Assembly (NCBI GenBank): GCA_905207485.1
Contig: CAJLLL010000017.1
Location: 1 to 33,844 of the forward strand
Direction: 5' to 3'
Length of the DNA stretch: 33,844 nt
From: an uncultured Phascolarctobacterium sp.
GTDB lineage: Bacteria > Bacillota > Negativicutes > Acidaminococcales > Acidaminococcaceae
Position numbers and translations under genes: made by a program. How positions within the stretch are numbered: the stretch's first letter is position 1; every line of letters begins with the position of its first letter. Below the pieces are notes generated by a model that was given only the letters and a program-made list of their open reading frames with translations, was not told where the DNA came from and did not search any database. This document shows, piece by piece, positions 22,968-30,387 of this stretch.

Positions 22968-23096
22968 GTTCATTCCTCCAAATTAGCTTCTTTCAATAAT
23001 ACTATTATTGTAGCACAAACAGCGGTAATATAAAAGTAAAACGCTTAAAGGTTTTAAAATAAAATGCCTTTTTCAAAAAATTTTTTGCAAAAACAC

Positions 23097-23125
23097 TTGA
23101 CGGATGCCGTTAAAACAGGTATACT
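23097..23125 (+). promoter_or_regulatory. Promoter of the Lys-Glu-Val tRNA operon
   Basis: TTGACG (23097-23102), 17-bp spacer, TATACT (23120-23125). An AT-rich stretch with A6T6 lies directly upstream and may act as an UP element. Confidence 0.8.
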
Positions 23126-23153
23126 ATCTCTTGCACAGTTCTAAAACTTGCTT

Positions 23154-23229
23154 GGCCCATTAGCTCAGTTGGTAGAGCACCTGACTCTTAATCAGGGTGT
23201 CGTAGGTTCGAGGCCTACATGGGTCACCA
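23154..23229 (+). tRNA. tRNA-Lys (anticodon CTT)
   Basis: Acceptor GGCCCAT/ATGGGTC with one G-T pair, anticodon loop CTCTTAA on stem CTGA/TCAG, T-loop TTCGAGG. CCA is encoded at 23227-23229. Reads AAG. Confidence 0.95.
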
Positions 23230-23232
23230 TGT

Positions 23233-23307
23233 GGCCGGTTGGTCAAGCGGTTAAGACACCGCCCTTTCACGGCGGTATCGGGGGTTCGATTCCCCCACCG
23301 GTCACCA
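23233..23307 (+). tRNA. tRNA-Glu (anticodon TTC)
   Basis: Acceptor GGCCGGT/ACCGGTC, anticodon loop CTTTCAC on stem CCGCC/GGCGG, T-loop TTCGATT. CCA is encoded. It lies 3 nt after tRNA-Lys. Confidence 0.95.
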
Positions 23308-23316
23308 TGCCATTAC

Positions 23317-23392
23317 GGGCGCTTAGCTCAGCTGGGAGAGCGTCTGCCTTACAAGCAGAATGTCAGCGGTTCGATCCCGTTAGCGCCCACCA
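23317..23392 (+). tRNA. tRNA-Val (anticodon TAC)
   Basis: Acceptor GGGCGCT/AGCGCCC, anticodon loop CTTACAA on stem TCTGC/GCAGA, T-loop TTCGATC. CCA is encoded at 23390-23392. Last gene of the tRNA operon. Confidence 0.95.
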
Positions 23393-23402
23393 TGTTAAAT
23401 CA

Positions 23403-23435
23403 GCAGTCTTCTAACGAAGGCTGCTTTTTTATTTT
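23403..23435 (+). terminator. Terminator of the tRNA operon
   Basis: GCAGTCTTC/GAAGGCTGC stem with a 4-nt loop, then T6-A-T5. Confidence 0.9.
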
Positions 23436-23508
23436 TCTATTCATTGTATATATAAAATTCTAAAACATCTCATCAAAATTAAATTGCTGATTTAAGGAGG
23501 CGTTCCTT

Positions 23509-23949
23509 ATGATTACATGGCAAAATGAATTTGAAAATAATGCAGAGGGTACTTTTAAAAGTAAGTTTTTCCGTAATGATGAGCACGGTTATGAATTTAG
23601 CATTTGTGTAAATGACATTGCTTTAAAAGACTGCGCGGAAAAATGCATAGATTCTTTTGATAATTTGCCTGAAAAAGTTATAGCTGAAATTTGCCAAATG
23701 CTTATAGAGTGTGCACAGACAGAAGGTGCGGAAGAAGGATTTGAACTTCCGGAACTTGATAATAAGATTGATATATTGAAGTATTGCTGGTTTAATAACT
23801 TATACGTAGATATGGCCGGTGAGAATGATGAAATTGCTTATGTTGTGGAAGGTGAGGGCGACTGGGGATTGCCCGTTGGTTTTGTTATAAGAAATAATCA
23901 GGTAGTTTATGCAGGCGGTGATTATTTGGATTATATTCAAAACGTATGA
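23509..23949 (+). CDS. Small acidic protein of unknown function
   Basis: 146 aa, cytoplasmic, acidic, with no signal peptide or membrane segment. The C-terminal part (EGDWGLPVGFVIRNNQVVYAGGDYLDY, about 117-143, quoted in parts EGDWGLPVG and VIRNNQVVYAGG) resembles small domains of the DUF6985 type found among immunity-like orphans; this is a weak recollection, not a firm assignment. AAGGAGG lies 8 nt before the ATG. It stands alone between the tRNA operon and an AraC gene, in DNA more AT-rich than the rest. Such post-tRNA positions are common landing sites for acquired genes, but no attachment site or integrase is seen. Confidence 0.65.
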   Translation: MITWQNEFENNAEGTFKSKFFRNDEHGYEFSICVNDIALKDCAEKCIDSFDNLPEKVIAEICQMLIECAQTEGAEEGFELPELDNKIDILKYCWFNNLYVDMAGENDEIAYVVEGEGDWGLPVGFVIRNNQVVYAGGDYLDYIQNV

Positions 23950-24046
23950 TAATTTAAAGCCAAATAAATTGCAAAAAGCAATTGCTGAAATTTTAAATAG
24001 TTTTACTTTTTGATTAAATAAATTACATTAGCTTAATTAAGAAAAA

Positions 24047-24090
24047 TAAAAGCCAAAACATAGCCTTTGAAAGCTGTGCTTTGGCTTTTT
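24047..24090. terminator. Bidirectional terminator between the orphan gene and the AraC gene
   Basis: AAAAGCCAAA/TTTGGCTTTT outer stem with an inner TAGC/GCTG part, T5 after it on the plus strand and A-rich sequence before it. Confidence 0.8.
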
Positions 24091-24163
24091 GCTATTATAA
24101 CCTTATTTTCGTTTTGTATTTTTACTAAAATTACAACTTTAAAGAGAGCGTTGTATTTTAAAT

Positions 24164-25069
24164 TTAATCTTTCTGATGTACCTGGTCCCGATATTTTTTA
24201 GGAGAAGTGCCGCATCTTTCACGGAAAACCTTGCCAAAATAACTGGGACTATTAAACCCGCAGAGTTCAGCTATTTCAGAGAGAGACCGGTCGCTGCCAG
24301 TCAACATTGTGGCTGCCATTGACAGACGGTATTCAATCAAATATTCTGCCGGAGTTTTTCCCAAAATAGTTTGAAAACATCGGAAGCATTCGGTGCGGCT
24401 TATTGCTGCTGCTTTTGCCATATCACTAATGCTGATATGTTCACCAAAATTTGCATGGATAAGAGATAATATCTTTTTTACTCTTTGTTCTTGAAGTTTG
24501 TTTTCACTGGGTAACTGCGTACTACCATCATATTCTGAGCGGGCTATTAAAAGACGCCAGATTTTGCAGACTGTTTCAATAAAATGAAATTCATACGCTG
24601 GTTCTTGTTCTGATATTGTACAAAGCTCCTGAATAGCGAATAGCAGTGGTTTATCGGCAGAATTGAGTGCATGAAGATGTATACACGAAATTCCGGAGTC
24701 CATTAATGACCGAATATACTGACGAAAAATGTTTTGAAAAAAGTTAATTGGGAGTGCGACCCCTGCCATGATGGTTTCAGGTTCTAATCCTTTTACACTG
24801 TGTAAATAGCCTGAGCCGATAAAAATGCCATCTCCTTTTTGGAGCCGGTATATAATATTCTTCTGTCCATCATAGATAGTAAATTCAACAGTTCCTTTCT
24901 GTACAACACCAAACTCAAATTCATCATGCCAATGGCATTGCCATTCACGCTGAAAGTAATCATCAAAATTGTCTATACATACAGAAAGTGGAAGAAAATG
25001 GCTGCTGTATGTGATGCGTTCCTGTAAATTTTTGCCAATTTGCAGCGTTTTCAGTTTCATTATTTTCAA
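24164..25069 (-). CDS. AraC-family transcriptional regulator with cupin domain
   Basis: Up to 301 aa. The N-terminal cupin-like sensor (about 30-120) has WQCHWHDEFEFGVVQKG and GDGIFIGSGYLHSV. The C-terminal pair of helix-turn-helix motifs (about 200-298) has ISISDMAKAAAISRTECFRCFQ, LTGSDRSLSEIAELCGF and SPSYFGKVFRERCGTSPKKYR (given in parts). Start: a TTG at 25069 has AAGGA 5 nt upstream; the ATG at 25060 is the alternative (298 aa). It is divergent from the flavoprotein/reductase pair and probably controls it. A perfect consensus promoter drives it, with a 70-80 nt leader that holds a perfect 12-bp palindrome (ACATAATTATGT, 25097-25108). Confidence 0.86.
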   Translation of the reverse strand: MKIMKLKTLQIGKNLQERITYSSHFLPLSVCIDNFDDYFQREWQCHWHDEFEFGVVQKGTVEFTIYDGQKNIIYRLQKGDGIFIGSGYLHSVKGLEPETIMAGVALPINFFQNIFRQYIRSLMDSGISCIHLHALNSADKPLLFAIQELCTISEQEPAYEFHFIETVCKIWRLLIARSEYDGSTQLPSENKLQEQRVKKILSLIHANFGEHISISDMAKAAAISRTECFRCFQTILGKTPAEYLIEYRLSMAATMLTGSDRSLSEIAELCGFNSPSYFGKVFRERCGTSPKKYRDQVHQKD

Positions 25070-25146
25070 CTCTTTCCTTAAAATGGTATTATTTCAACAT
25101 AATTATGTACTATTATCTGTTTTACAACAGCATATTTGGAATTATA

Positions 25147-25175
25147 ATTATAGAGCGAAAGAACAAAGCTGTCAA
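25147..25175 (-). promoter_or_regulatory. Perfect promoter of the AraC gene
   Basis: Minus strand: TTGACA (25170-25175), 17-bp spacer, TATAAT (25147-25152). Confidence 0.85.
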
Positions 25176-25336
25176 TGCAAAACGAAACTAAAATGCAGTG
25201 AGTAACAAACATGACGAAGGAAATTTACTGTAAATAAATTTGGCTTTCAGCATTTCTGTAATTTTTGTTCTATGTTTCTATCAGGGTAAGCTATAAAATC
25301 TTAAATATTAAATCCAACAGGAAGGGGGAACATAAA

Positions 25337-25876
25337 ATGGCGAAAAAAGTAGTTGTATTATCTACCAGTTTCCGTAAAGAAGGAAATTCTGCCAGGTTGG
25401 CGCGCCAATTCGCAAAAGGCGCTCTGGAGGCAGGTCACAAAGTAAAAGAAATTTGCCTTGCTGATTACAACATAGGAATTTGCCGCGGGTGTTTTGCTTG
25501 CCAGAAAAAAGGAAGGTGCGTTGTTCAGGATGATATGGGTAAGATTCTCGCGACAATGCGTTCGGCGGATGTTCTTGCGTTTGCAACTCCAGTTTATTTT
25601 TACGGTATGTGCGGCGCAATGAAAATGTTTTTGGATAGGACTTACCCACTTTTTCCGGACAAATATGAATTTAGGGATGTTTACCTGCTGGCTGCTGCCG
25701 GAGAGAACCTGGAAACAACACTCAAAGGAACATTAGAAGGGCTGGATGGCTGGATTCGTTGTTTTGAAAAGACCCGGCTGGCTAAAGTTATTTTTGCTGG
25801 CGGCGTTATGGAAAAAGGCGAAATTGATGGGCATCCGGCTCTTCAGGAAGCATATCAGGCTGGTAAGCAATTATAA
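25337..25876 (+). CDS. Flavodoxin-fold NAD(P)H:FMN reductase with CX2CX2CX5C motif (iron-sulfur flavoprotein type)
   Basis: 179 aa. Flavodoxin-like fold: the N-terminal phosphate loop is STSFRKEGNSARLA (about 9-22) and the isoalloxazine-side loop is TPVYFYGMCGAMKMFLDR. Between them lies C49-x2-C52-x2-C55-x5-C61 (CRGCFACQKKGRC), the compact cysteine motif that binds a 4Fe-4S cluster in iron-sulfur flavoproteins of anaerobes. Known relatives reduce O2, H2O2 or quinones, or serve as electron carriers. Start ATG 25337: GGGGGAA lies about 6 nt upstream; an earlier in-frame ATG (25265) lacks a ribosome site. First gene of a two-gene unit with the RibD-C reductase, divergent from the AraC regulator. 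Confidence 0.86.
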   Translation: MAKKVVVLSTSFRKEGNSARLARQFAKGALEAGHKVKEICLADYNIGICRGCFACQKKGRCVVQDDMGKILATMRSADVLAFATPVYFYGMCGAMKMFLDRTYPLFPDKYEFRDVYLLAAAGENLETTLKGTLEGLDGWIRCFEKTRLAKVIFAGGVMEKGEIDGHPALQEAYQAGKQL

Positions 25877-25906
25877 AAGATATAAAAAGAAAGAGAGGTA
25901 CTTACA

Positions 25907-26653
25907 ATGAACAGACCGTATATCACTTGCTATATGATGAACTCCCTGGATGGGAAAATCATAGGAGAATATTTTGAAACGGAACGAGGGCGGGAATATA
26001 TCGCCAGGTATGAGCAAATTCATGACGAGTTGAACGCAAAGGCATTCATCAACGGCAGGGTTACTTTTATGGATTGGAGCTGGCAATTGACGCCGGGCAA
26101 CAAACTGGAACTTCCGGAAAGTGTTTCTACTGTTGATAGGACAGATTATATTGCAGATGCAAATGCCAAAAAATACTGCATTGCAATTGATGGTTCCGGA
26201 AAGCTGGCTTGGAATACTAATGTGATGCTGCATGGTGCTTCTGATATTTATGTCAATCGTGTGGGCGACCACATTGTTACCGTCTTGACAGAGGCGGTTT
26301 CTGATGCTTATTTGCAATATCTTCGAAACAAAAAAATTTCTTACATTTTTGGCGGTAAGCAAAAACTGGATTTGAACATAGTTGTAAAAAAACTATATTC
26401 ACTGCTTGGCATCGACCATCTGCTTCTGGAAGGCGGCGGAAAATTGAACGGCAGCTTCATACGTCAGGGCCTGGTTGATGAATATAAAGTGCTGCTTGTG
26501 GCTACTGTGGACGGCGGCAGCGCAGACACACCTGCGAAAACTTCCTTTGATGCAAATTCCGGGCAGGGCACAATGGTTCCGGTAGATTTTTATATTCAAG
26601 AGGTACGGCAGATAGATGATACCGGCTTACTGCTGACATTCAAAAAGAAATAA
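25907..26653 (+). CDS. RibD C-terminal/dihydrofolate-reductase-fold protein
   Basis: 248 aa, stand-alone RibD-C domain. The N-terminus is ITCYMMNSLDGKI, as in RibD reductases, and the NADPH-side loop is LLLEGGGKLNGSFIRQGLVDE (parts LLLEGGGKLN and GLVDE). No deaminase domain, so it is not a full riboflavin enzyme. Such single-domain members are NADPH-dependent reductases, often of unknown substrate. It lies 30 nt after the flavoprotein gene and is probably co-transcribed with it. GAGAGG lies about 8 nt before the ATG. The pair with an AraC regulator looks like a small inducible redox or detoxification cassette; this is inference. Confidence 0.84.
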   Translation: MNRPYITCYMMNSLDGKIIGEYFETERGREYIARYEQIHDELNAKAFINGRVTFMDWSWQLTPGNKLELPESVSTVDRTDYIADANAKKYCIAIDGSGKLAWNTNVMLHGASDIYVNRVGDHIVTVLTEAVSDAYLQYLRNKKISYIFGGKQKLDLNIVVKKLYSLLGIDHLLLEGGGKLNGSFIRQGLVDEYKVLLVATVDGGSADTPAKTSFDANSGQGTMVPVDFYIQEVRQIDDTGLLLTFKKK

Positions 26654-26709
26654 TTTGTCAGATGAATATTTCTGCCAAAACCTTTATATGAAAAGCCAGT
26701 TGCCGGTAA

Positions 26710-26844
26710 CACAGCACAATACAGTTGTTTTATGCAGAGCAATTATCGCGCAGGACGATTGAAACATTGATAAGGAATCTGGCAGAAGCAATGATGGCTG
26801 ATAATAAAACAACGGAGCAATTATTATCTTGGGCAGGTTTTTAA
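26710..26844 (+). pseudogene. Possible remnant of a gene end (44 codons, no start)
   Basis: An open frame from after the stop at 26707-26709 to TAA at 26842-26844. Its translation is protein-like and helical (LSRRTIETLIRNLAEAMMAD, then TTEQLLSWAGF). No start codon with a ribosome site precedes it. It may be the eroded 3' end of a gene; the family is not recognised. Confidence 0.25.
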
Positions 26845-26888
26845 GCAGGATATTATTTGCAATTATATATGGTAAACGAGCAAAATAG

Positions 26889-26930
26889 AAACGCGGCCGG
26901 GCATATTGAACCCAACCGCGTTTCTTGTTT
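26889..26930. terminator. Bidirectional terminator
   Basis: AAACGCGG/CCGCGTTT outer stem and GGG/CCC inner pair, T-rich after it on the plus strand. Serves the reductase pair (plus) and the UPF0173 gene (minus). Confidence 0.75.
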
Positions 26931-26946
26931 TTGATGATATTAAATT

Positions 26947-27633
26947 TTATTCTAATTCGATGCTTTCGCCTACGGGCACAACCAGTACTTTGGCGATGCC
27001 GTCAGCTTCTACTTTGGCTTTGTAGGCTTCGGGGTCCTGGGCAATCAGCGGCCAGGTATTGTAGTGTACCGGGATAACATATTTGGCTTTTAAAAATTCA
27101 GCGGCAATTGCTGCATCGGCTGGGCCCATGGTAAAGTTGTCGCCGATAGGCAGAACAGCGTAATCAAACGGGTCAAGACGCTGTAAAAGCTGCATATCGC
27201 CAAACAGGGCGGTATCGCCAGCAAAATACAGTTTAGTGCCGTAAAAATCTACAATAAAGCCGCAGGCATGGCCGCCTGCAACGCCGCTGCCGTGATAAGC
27301 AGGGGTTAAACGTACATGGCCGAAATCAAATTTGTGGGTGCCGCCAAGATGCATGCCGTGTGCGTTAACACCGGCTTCACCGGCAAGCCCTGCAATTTCT
27401 GCTGTGGATATTACCGTTGCATTGCAGGCTTTGGCAAGTTCAAATGCGCTGCCGATATGGTCAAAATGCGCATGGGTGATTAAAATATATTCAACATTCA
27501 ACCCTTTTAATGCTTCGGTGTCCCCCGGCTTAAATTGTGGGCATCCTTCAAGATACGGGTCGAAAATAATGTTGTGGCCTTCGTGGCTTAACATAAAGCA
27601 GGCATGGTTAATATACTTAAAAACTGTTGACAT
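26947..27633 (-). CDS. UPF0173-type metallo-beta-lactamase-fold hydrolase
   Basis: 228 aa. The metal site HAHFDHIG (about 54-61) is the HxHxDH motif of the metallo-beta-lactamase fold. Further ligands are expected in PAYHGSG, the Asp of FAGDTALFGD and the His of VIPVHYNTWP. The length and the layout YINHACFMLSHEGHNIIFDPYL fit the UPF0173 family of metal-dependent hydrolases, whose substrate is not established. Cytoplasmic. AAGGAGA lies about 7 nt before the ATG; an extended -10 (TG-T-TATAAT) lies upstream. Monocistronic. Confidence 0.86.
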   Translation of the reverse strand: MSTVFKYINHACFMLSHEGHNIIFDPYLEGCPQFKPGDTEALKGLNVEYILITHAHFDHIGSAFELAKACNATVISTAEIAGLAGEAGVNAHGMHLGGTHKFDFGHVRLTPAYHGSGVAGGHACGFIVDFYGTKLYFAGDTALFGDMQLLQRLDPFDYAVLPIGDNFTMGPADAAIAAEFLKAKYVIPVHYNTWPLIAQDPEAYKAKVEADGIAKVLVVPVGESIELE

Positions 27634-27727
27634 GCAATCATCTCCTTTTAAATAGCTTTATTTTATTATAACATAATACTGCAATTTGTGCATTTTGTGA
27701 ATTGTTTGGCAACAAAGTTAAAACGCC

Positions 27728-27757
27728 TTTACAGTTTGCCTCTTTTTGATGTAAAAT
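27728..27757 (+). promoter_or_regulatory. Promoter of the glucosaminidase-to-grpB operon
   Basis: TTTACA (27728-27733), 18-bp spacer, TAAAAT (27752-27757), about 50 nt before the GTG start. No other convincing promoter or terminator is seen until 33772. Confidence 0.55.
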
Positions 27758-27812
27758 TTATGTGTATGTTTGCAATTAATTGAAAGTAAAAATATAAGCA
27801 AGGAGAATGAAC

Positions 27813-28778
27813 GTGAAATTAAAAAGACGTACCATGATAGCAGTTTCGTTAGCGTGCTTAACGGCTTTTGCTGCCAGTGCGCAGGCATCGCCGCGCGCTG
27901 TTGCGGTGCCCAAGGTTAATAAAAGCACTGTGGCGACTGCTGCTGCCAAAATTATAAAAAATAACTTAAAAAAAGGCAAGGAAGATAAAGCCGTTGTTTC
28001 CAATAAAGCTGTATCATCCAAAAAAGTTACCAAACCTAAAGCAGCAAAACAGGCAAAAACATCGTCTTATAAAGTTAATACGGCAGGATTGCCGAAAAAT
28101 TATAAAAAAATAGGTATTTTTGGTGAAGCCAAAGCTACACAGGAACAGGCAGCGGCTTTGATTTATTTGAATAACCCCGACCCGAAACTTAATTGCTCCG
28201 TTGACGAACTGGTGCAGATGTACTGGAAAGAAGCAGGGCGTGAGGGCGTGCGTGAAGATTTGGCTCTGGCGCAGGCTATAGTAGAAACAGGATTTTTCCG
28301 TTTCAGCGGCGATGTTAAGCCGGAGCAGAACAATTTTTGCGGTCTTGGCACAACCGGCGGCGGTGTAGAAGGCGCATACTTTGATGAGCCGGAAACCGGA
28401 GTGCGTGCACATATTCAGCATTTGCTGGCCTATACAACCAAAAAGCACCCTTCAACGGAAATAGTTGACCCTCGTTATGAGCTTGCACATTCCATCCGCA
28501 TGGAGCGCGGCATAGTTGATACATGGGCCGGCCTTAACGGTACATGGGCTATGGGCAGCCAGTACTGCGAAAAAATTATGCGTATTTACCAAAGCATGCT
28601 CTTGCTTTCGGATAAAGATTTGAAGGAAGCAGAAAAAGCCAAGGCCGAGTACCTTAAAAATTATATCGGCAGCACTGATGACGATAAGAAAGAAGATAAG
28701 AAGGATAAACAGGATAAGCCGGAACGCAAACTTACCATGCGTGAACGCGTAGAAAAGATTTTGAGAGAAGGAAAGTGA
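27813..28778 (+). CDS. Secreted N-acetylglucosaminidase-domain protein (peptidoglycan hydrolase)
   Basis: Predicted 321 aa. Signal peptide 1-25 (RRTMIAVSLACLTAFAASAQA). A Lys/Ala/Val-rich, low-complexity linker follows (about 30-90). The glucosaminidase domain (PF01832 type) is at about 128-270, with the catalytic Glu E158 in AQAIVETGFF, followed by NNFCGLGTTGG and the YDEPETGVRAHIQHLLAY-like segment (FDEPETGVRAH). The C-terminal ~45 residues are a charged Lys/Asp/Glu tail. The predicted role is cleavage of the GlcNAc-MurNAc backbone in the periplasm. Start GTG 27813 has AAGGAG 7 nt upstream; the ATG at 27807 is 1 nt from it. It leads an operon of cytoplasmic tRNA and folate genes, 4 bp before trmL. 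Confidence 0.86.
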   Translation: MKLKRRTMIAVSLACLTAFAASAQASPRAVAVPKVNKSTVATAAAKIIKNNLKKGKEDKAVVSNKAVSSKKVTKPKAAKQAKTSSYKVNTAGLPKNYKKIGIFGEAKATQEQAAALIYLNNPDPKLNCSVDELVQMYWKEAGREGVREDLALAQAIVETGFFRFSGDVKPEQNNFCGLGTTGGGVEGAYFDEPETGVRAHIQHLLAYTTKKHPSTEIVDPRYELAHSIRMERGIVDTWAGLNGTWAMGSQYCEKIMRIYQSMLLLSDKDLKEAEKAKAEYLKNYIGSTDDDKKEDKKDKQDKPERKLTMRERVEKILREGK

Positions 28779-28782
28779 TTTT

Positions 28783-29247
28783 ATGCATATCGTATTGGTA
28801 GAGCCTGAAATACCGGGCAATACCGGCAATATTGCCCGCCTTTGTGCAGCTACGGGCTGCCACCTGCATTTGGTGCGCCCGCTGGGATTTTCGGTGGAAG
28901 ATAAATATTTAAAACGTGCCGGGCTTGATTACTGGCACCTGGTAGATATACATTATTATGACAGCGTTTATGAAGTGCTGGAAAAATATAAGGATAATCC
29001 TAAATTTTTGCTGACAACCAAAGCGCATAAACGTTATACGGATGTGCAGTATGCACCGGACAGCCTGCTGATTTTTGGCAAGGAGACTGCCGGGCTGCCT
29101 GAAAAACTGCGCAACGAATACGCAGATTGCTGCGTGCGCATCCCGATGATTGCTGAAGCGAGAAGCCTGAACCTTTCCAATTCCGTTGCCATTGTGGCAT
29201 ATGAGGCTTTGCGCCAGCAGCCGGATTTTGCCGGGCTGACTGTTTAA
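28783..29247 (+). CDS. trmL: tRNA (cytidine/uridine-34-2'-O)-methyltransferase TrmL
   Basis: 154 aa, the usual size of TrmL, a SPOUT-fold methyltransferase that forms a trefoil knot and methylates the wobble ribose of tRNA-Leu species with SAM. Family motifs: PEIPGNTGNIARLCAATG (about 8-25), LIFGKETAGLP (about 96-106) and the knot segment IPMIAEARSLNLSNSVAI (in parts RSLNLSNS and VAIVAYEALRQ). AAGGAAAG lies 8 nt before the ATG, and the gene starts 4 bp after the glucosaminidase gene. Confidence 0.93.
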   Translation: MHIVLVEPEIPGNTGNIARLCAATGCHLHLVRPLGFSVEDKYLKRAGLDYWHLVDIHYYDSVYEVLEKYKDNPKFLLTTKAHKRYTDVQYAPDSLLIFGKETAGLPEKLRNEYADCCVRIPMIAEARSLNLSNSVAIVAYEALRQQPDFAGLTV

Positions 29248-29257
29248 CGGAGGAACT

Positions 29258-29617
29258 ATGATTGTTTTAAAAGAATTTGAATTTGATGCTGCACATTACC
29301 TGCCTGAATATAACGGCAAATGCGAAAAACTGCACGGTCATACCTATAAATTGGTGGTTAAAGTGCAGGGAATGCCTGACCATGAAGGCATGGTTATTGA
29401 TTTTATCCGCTTGAAAAATATCGTAAAAGAAAATGTGCTGATACATTTGGACCACGCCTGCATTAACGATATTTTGCCGCAGCCGTCGGCAGAAAATATC
29501 AGTGTGTGGGTTTGGAACAAACTTAAAGATTTGCTGCATGCAGATAATTACGATTTGTATGAAGTAGAAGTGTGGGAAACAAAAACCAGCGGCTGCATTT
29601 ACAGAGGTGATTTGTGA
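29258..29617 (+). CDS. queD: COG0720 pterin synthase (QueD) with a CExxHGH dual-function signature
   Basis: 119 aa, tunnel-fold 6-carboxytetrahydropterin/6-pyruvoyltetrahydropterin synthase family. Zinc ligands are H13 (DAAHYL), H26 and H28 (LHGHTY). The catalytic Cys is C22 and is followed directly by E23: CEKLHGH. Further motifs are LDHACIND, QPSAENIS and WETKTSGCIYRG. Plain QueD enzymes have Cys, and PTPS-III enzymes have Glu in ExxHGH. The combined CExxHGH form has been linked to enzymes that make both the queuosine precursor and 6-hydroxymethyl-dihydropterin for folate. It lies directly before folE2, folP and folK, and folB is absent from the cluster. GGAGG lies before the ATG. Confidence 0.92.
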   Translation: MIVLKEFEFDAAHYLPEYNGKCEKLHGHTYKLVVKVQGMPDHEGMVIDFIRLKNIVKENVLIHLDHACINDILPQPSAENISVWVWNKLKDLLHADNYDLYEVEVWETKTSGCIYRGDL

Positions 29618-30387
29618 TGAAAGACGTACAATCGCAAGCAGATAGGCGCCGCATCCCTCTGAAGCATGTCGGAATAAAAAATCTGCGCTGGCCTGTTATT
29701 TTAAAAGATAAAGAACAGGGCGAGCAGCACAGCGTAGCATCTATCAGCCTGGCTGTAGATTTGCCGCACGAAATACGCGGTACGCACATGAGCCGTTTTG
29801 TGGAATGTATGCAGACGGTAGGGCCAATCAGCCCGGGCGGCCTTGAAGAAGTGCTTGATAATTTAAAAACGCATTTGCAGGCGGAAAAAGCCTTTATCCG
29901 TATGGAATTTCCGTATTTTATTTATAAAACTTCGCCGGTAACCGGGCAGCGCGCGCCGATGGATTTAAACTGCGTGCTTACTGCCGAAAAAAAAGATGAG
30001 TTTAAACTGCGCATTATGGCAGAAGTGCCTGTACAGACTTTATGCCCGTGCAGCAAAGAAATAAGCGATTACGGCGCGCATAACCAACGTGCGCTGGCGC
30101 GGATTGAAATTGAAGCTGACGGGCTGGTTTGGATTGAAGAACTGGCTGAAATGGCAGATGCAGGGGCAAGTGCGCCTGTATACAGCCTGCTGAAACGCCC
30201 GGATGAAAAATTTGTTACGGAAAAGGCTTATGATAACCCGCGCTTTGTGGAAGACGCCGTGCGTGAGATTGCTCTGCGCCTTGAAGCTGACAAACGCATA
30301 AAATGGTATGAAGTAACGGTTGAAAGCATTGAAAGCATACATAACCATAATGCTTTTGCCTGCGTGGAAAAGGGCTGGCAGGAATGA
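29617..30387 (+). CDS. folE2: GTP cyclohydrolase IB
   Basis: 256 aa, type IB GTP cyclohydrolase (FolE2/COG1469), which makes 7,8-dihydroneopterin triphosphate from GTP, the common start of folate and queuosine synthesis. Recognisable: VDLPHEIRGTHMSRFVE (about 47-63), the metal Cys in QTLCPCSKEISDYGAHNQR (parts TLCPCSKEIS and GAHNQR), and NPRFVEDAVREIA. The type IB enzyme works with several metals instead of only zinc. ATG 29617 overlaps the queD stop by one base (TGATG); a GTG 3 nt earlier is possible. AGAGG lies upstream. Confidence 0.93.
   Translation: MKDVQSQADRRRIPLKHVGIKNLRWPVILKDKEQGEQHSVASISLAVDLPHEIRGTHMSRFVECMQTVGPISPGGLEEVLDNLKTHLQAEKAFIRMEFPYFIYKTSPVTGQRAPMDLNCVLTAEKKDEFKLRIMAEVPVQTLCPCSKEISDYGAHNQRALARIEIEADGLVWIEELAEMADAGASAPVYSLLKRPDEKFVTEKAYDNPRFVEDAVREIALRLEADKRIKWYEVTVESIESIHNHNAFACVEKGWQE

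Noticed and set aside
22968..23153. T-box leader for serS
   Set aside because: The space before the likely promoter is too short, and no specifier loop or T-box sequence is seen.
23148..23463. Open frames across the tRNA cluster
   Set aside because: They run through three complete tRNA cloverleafs; such frames are a known artefact.
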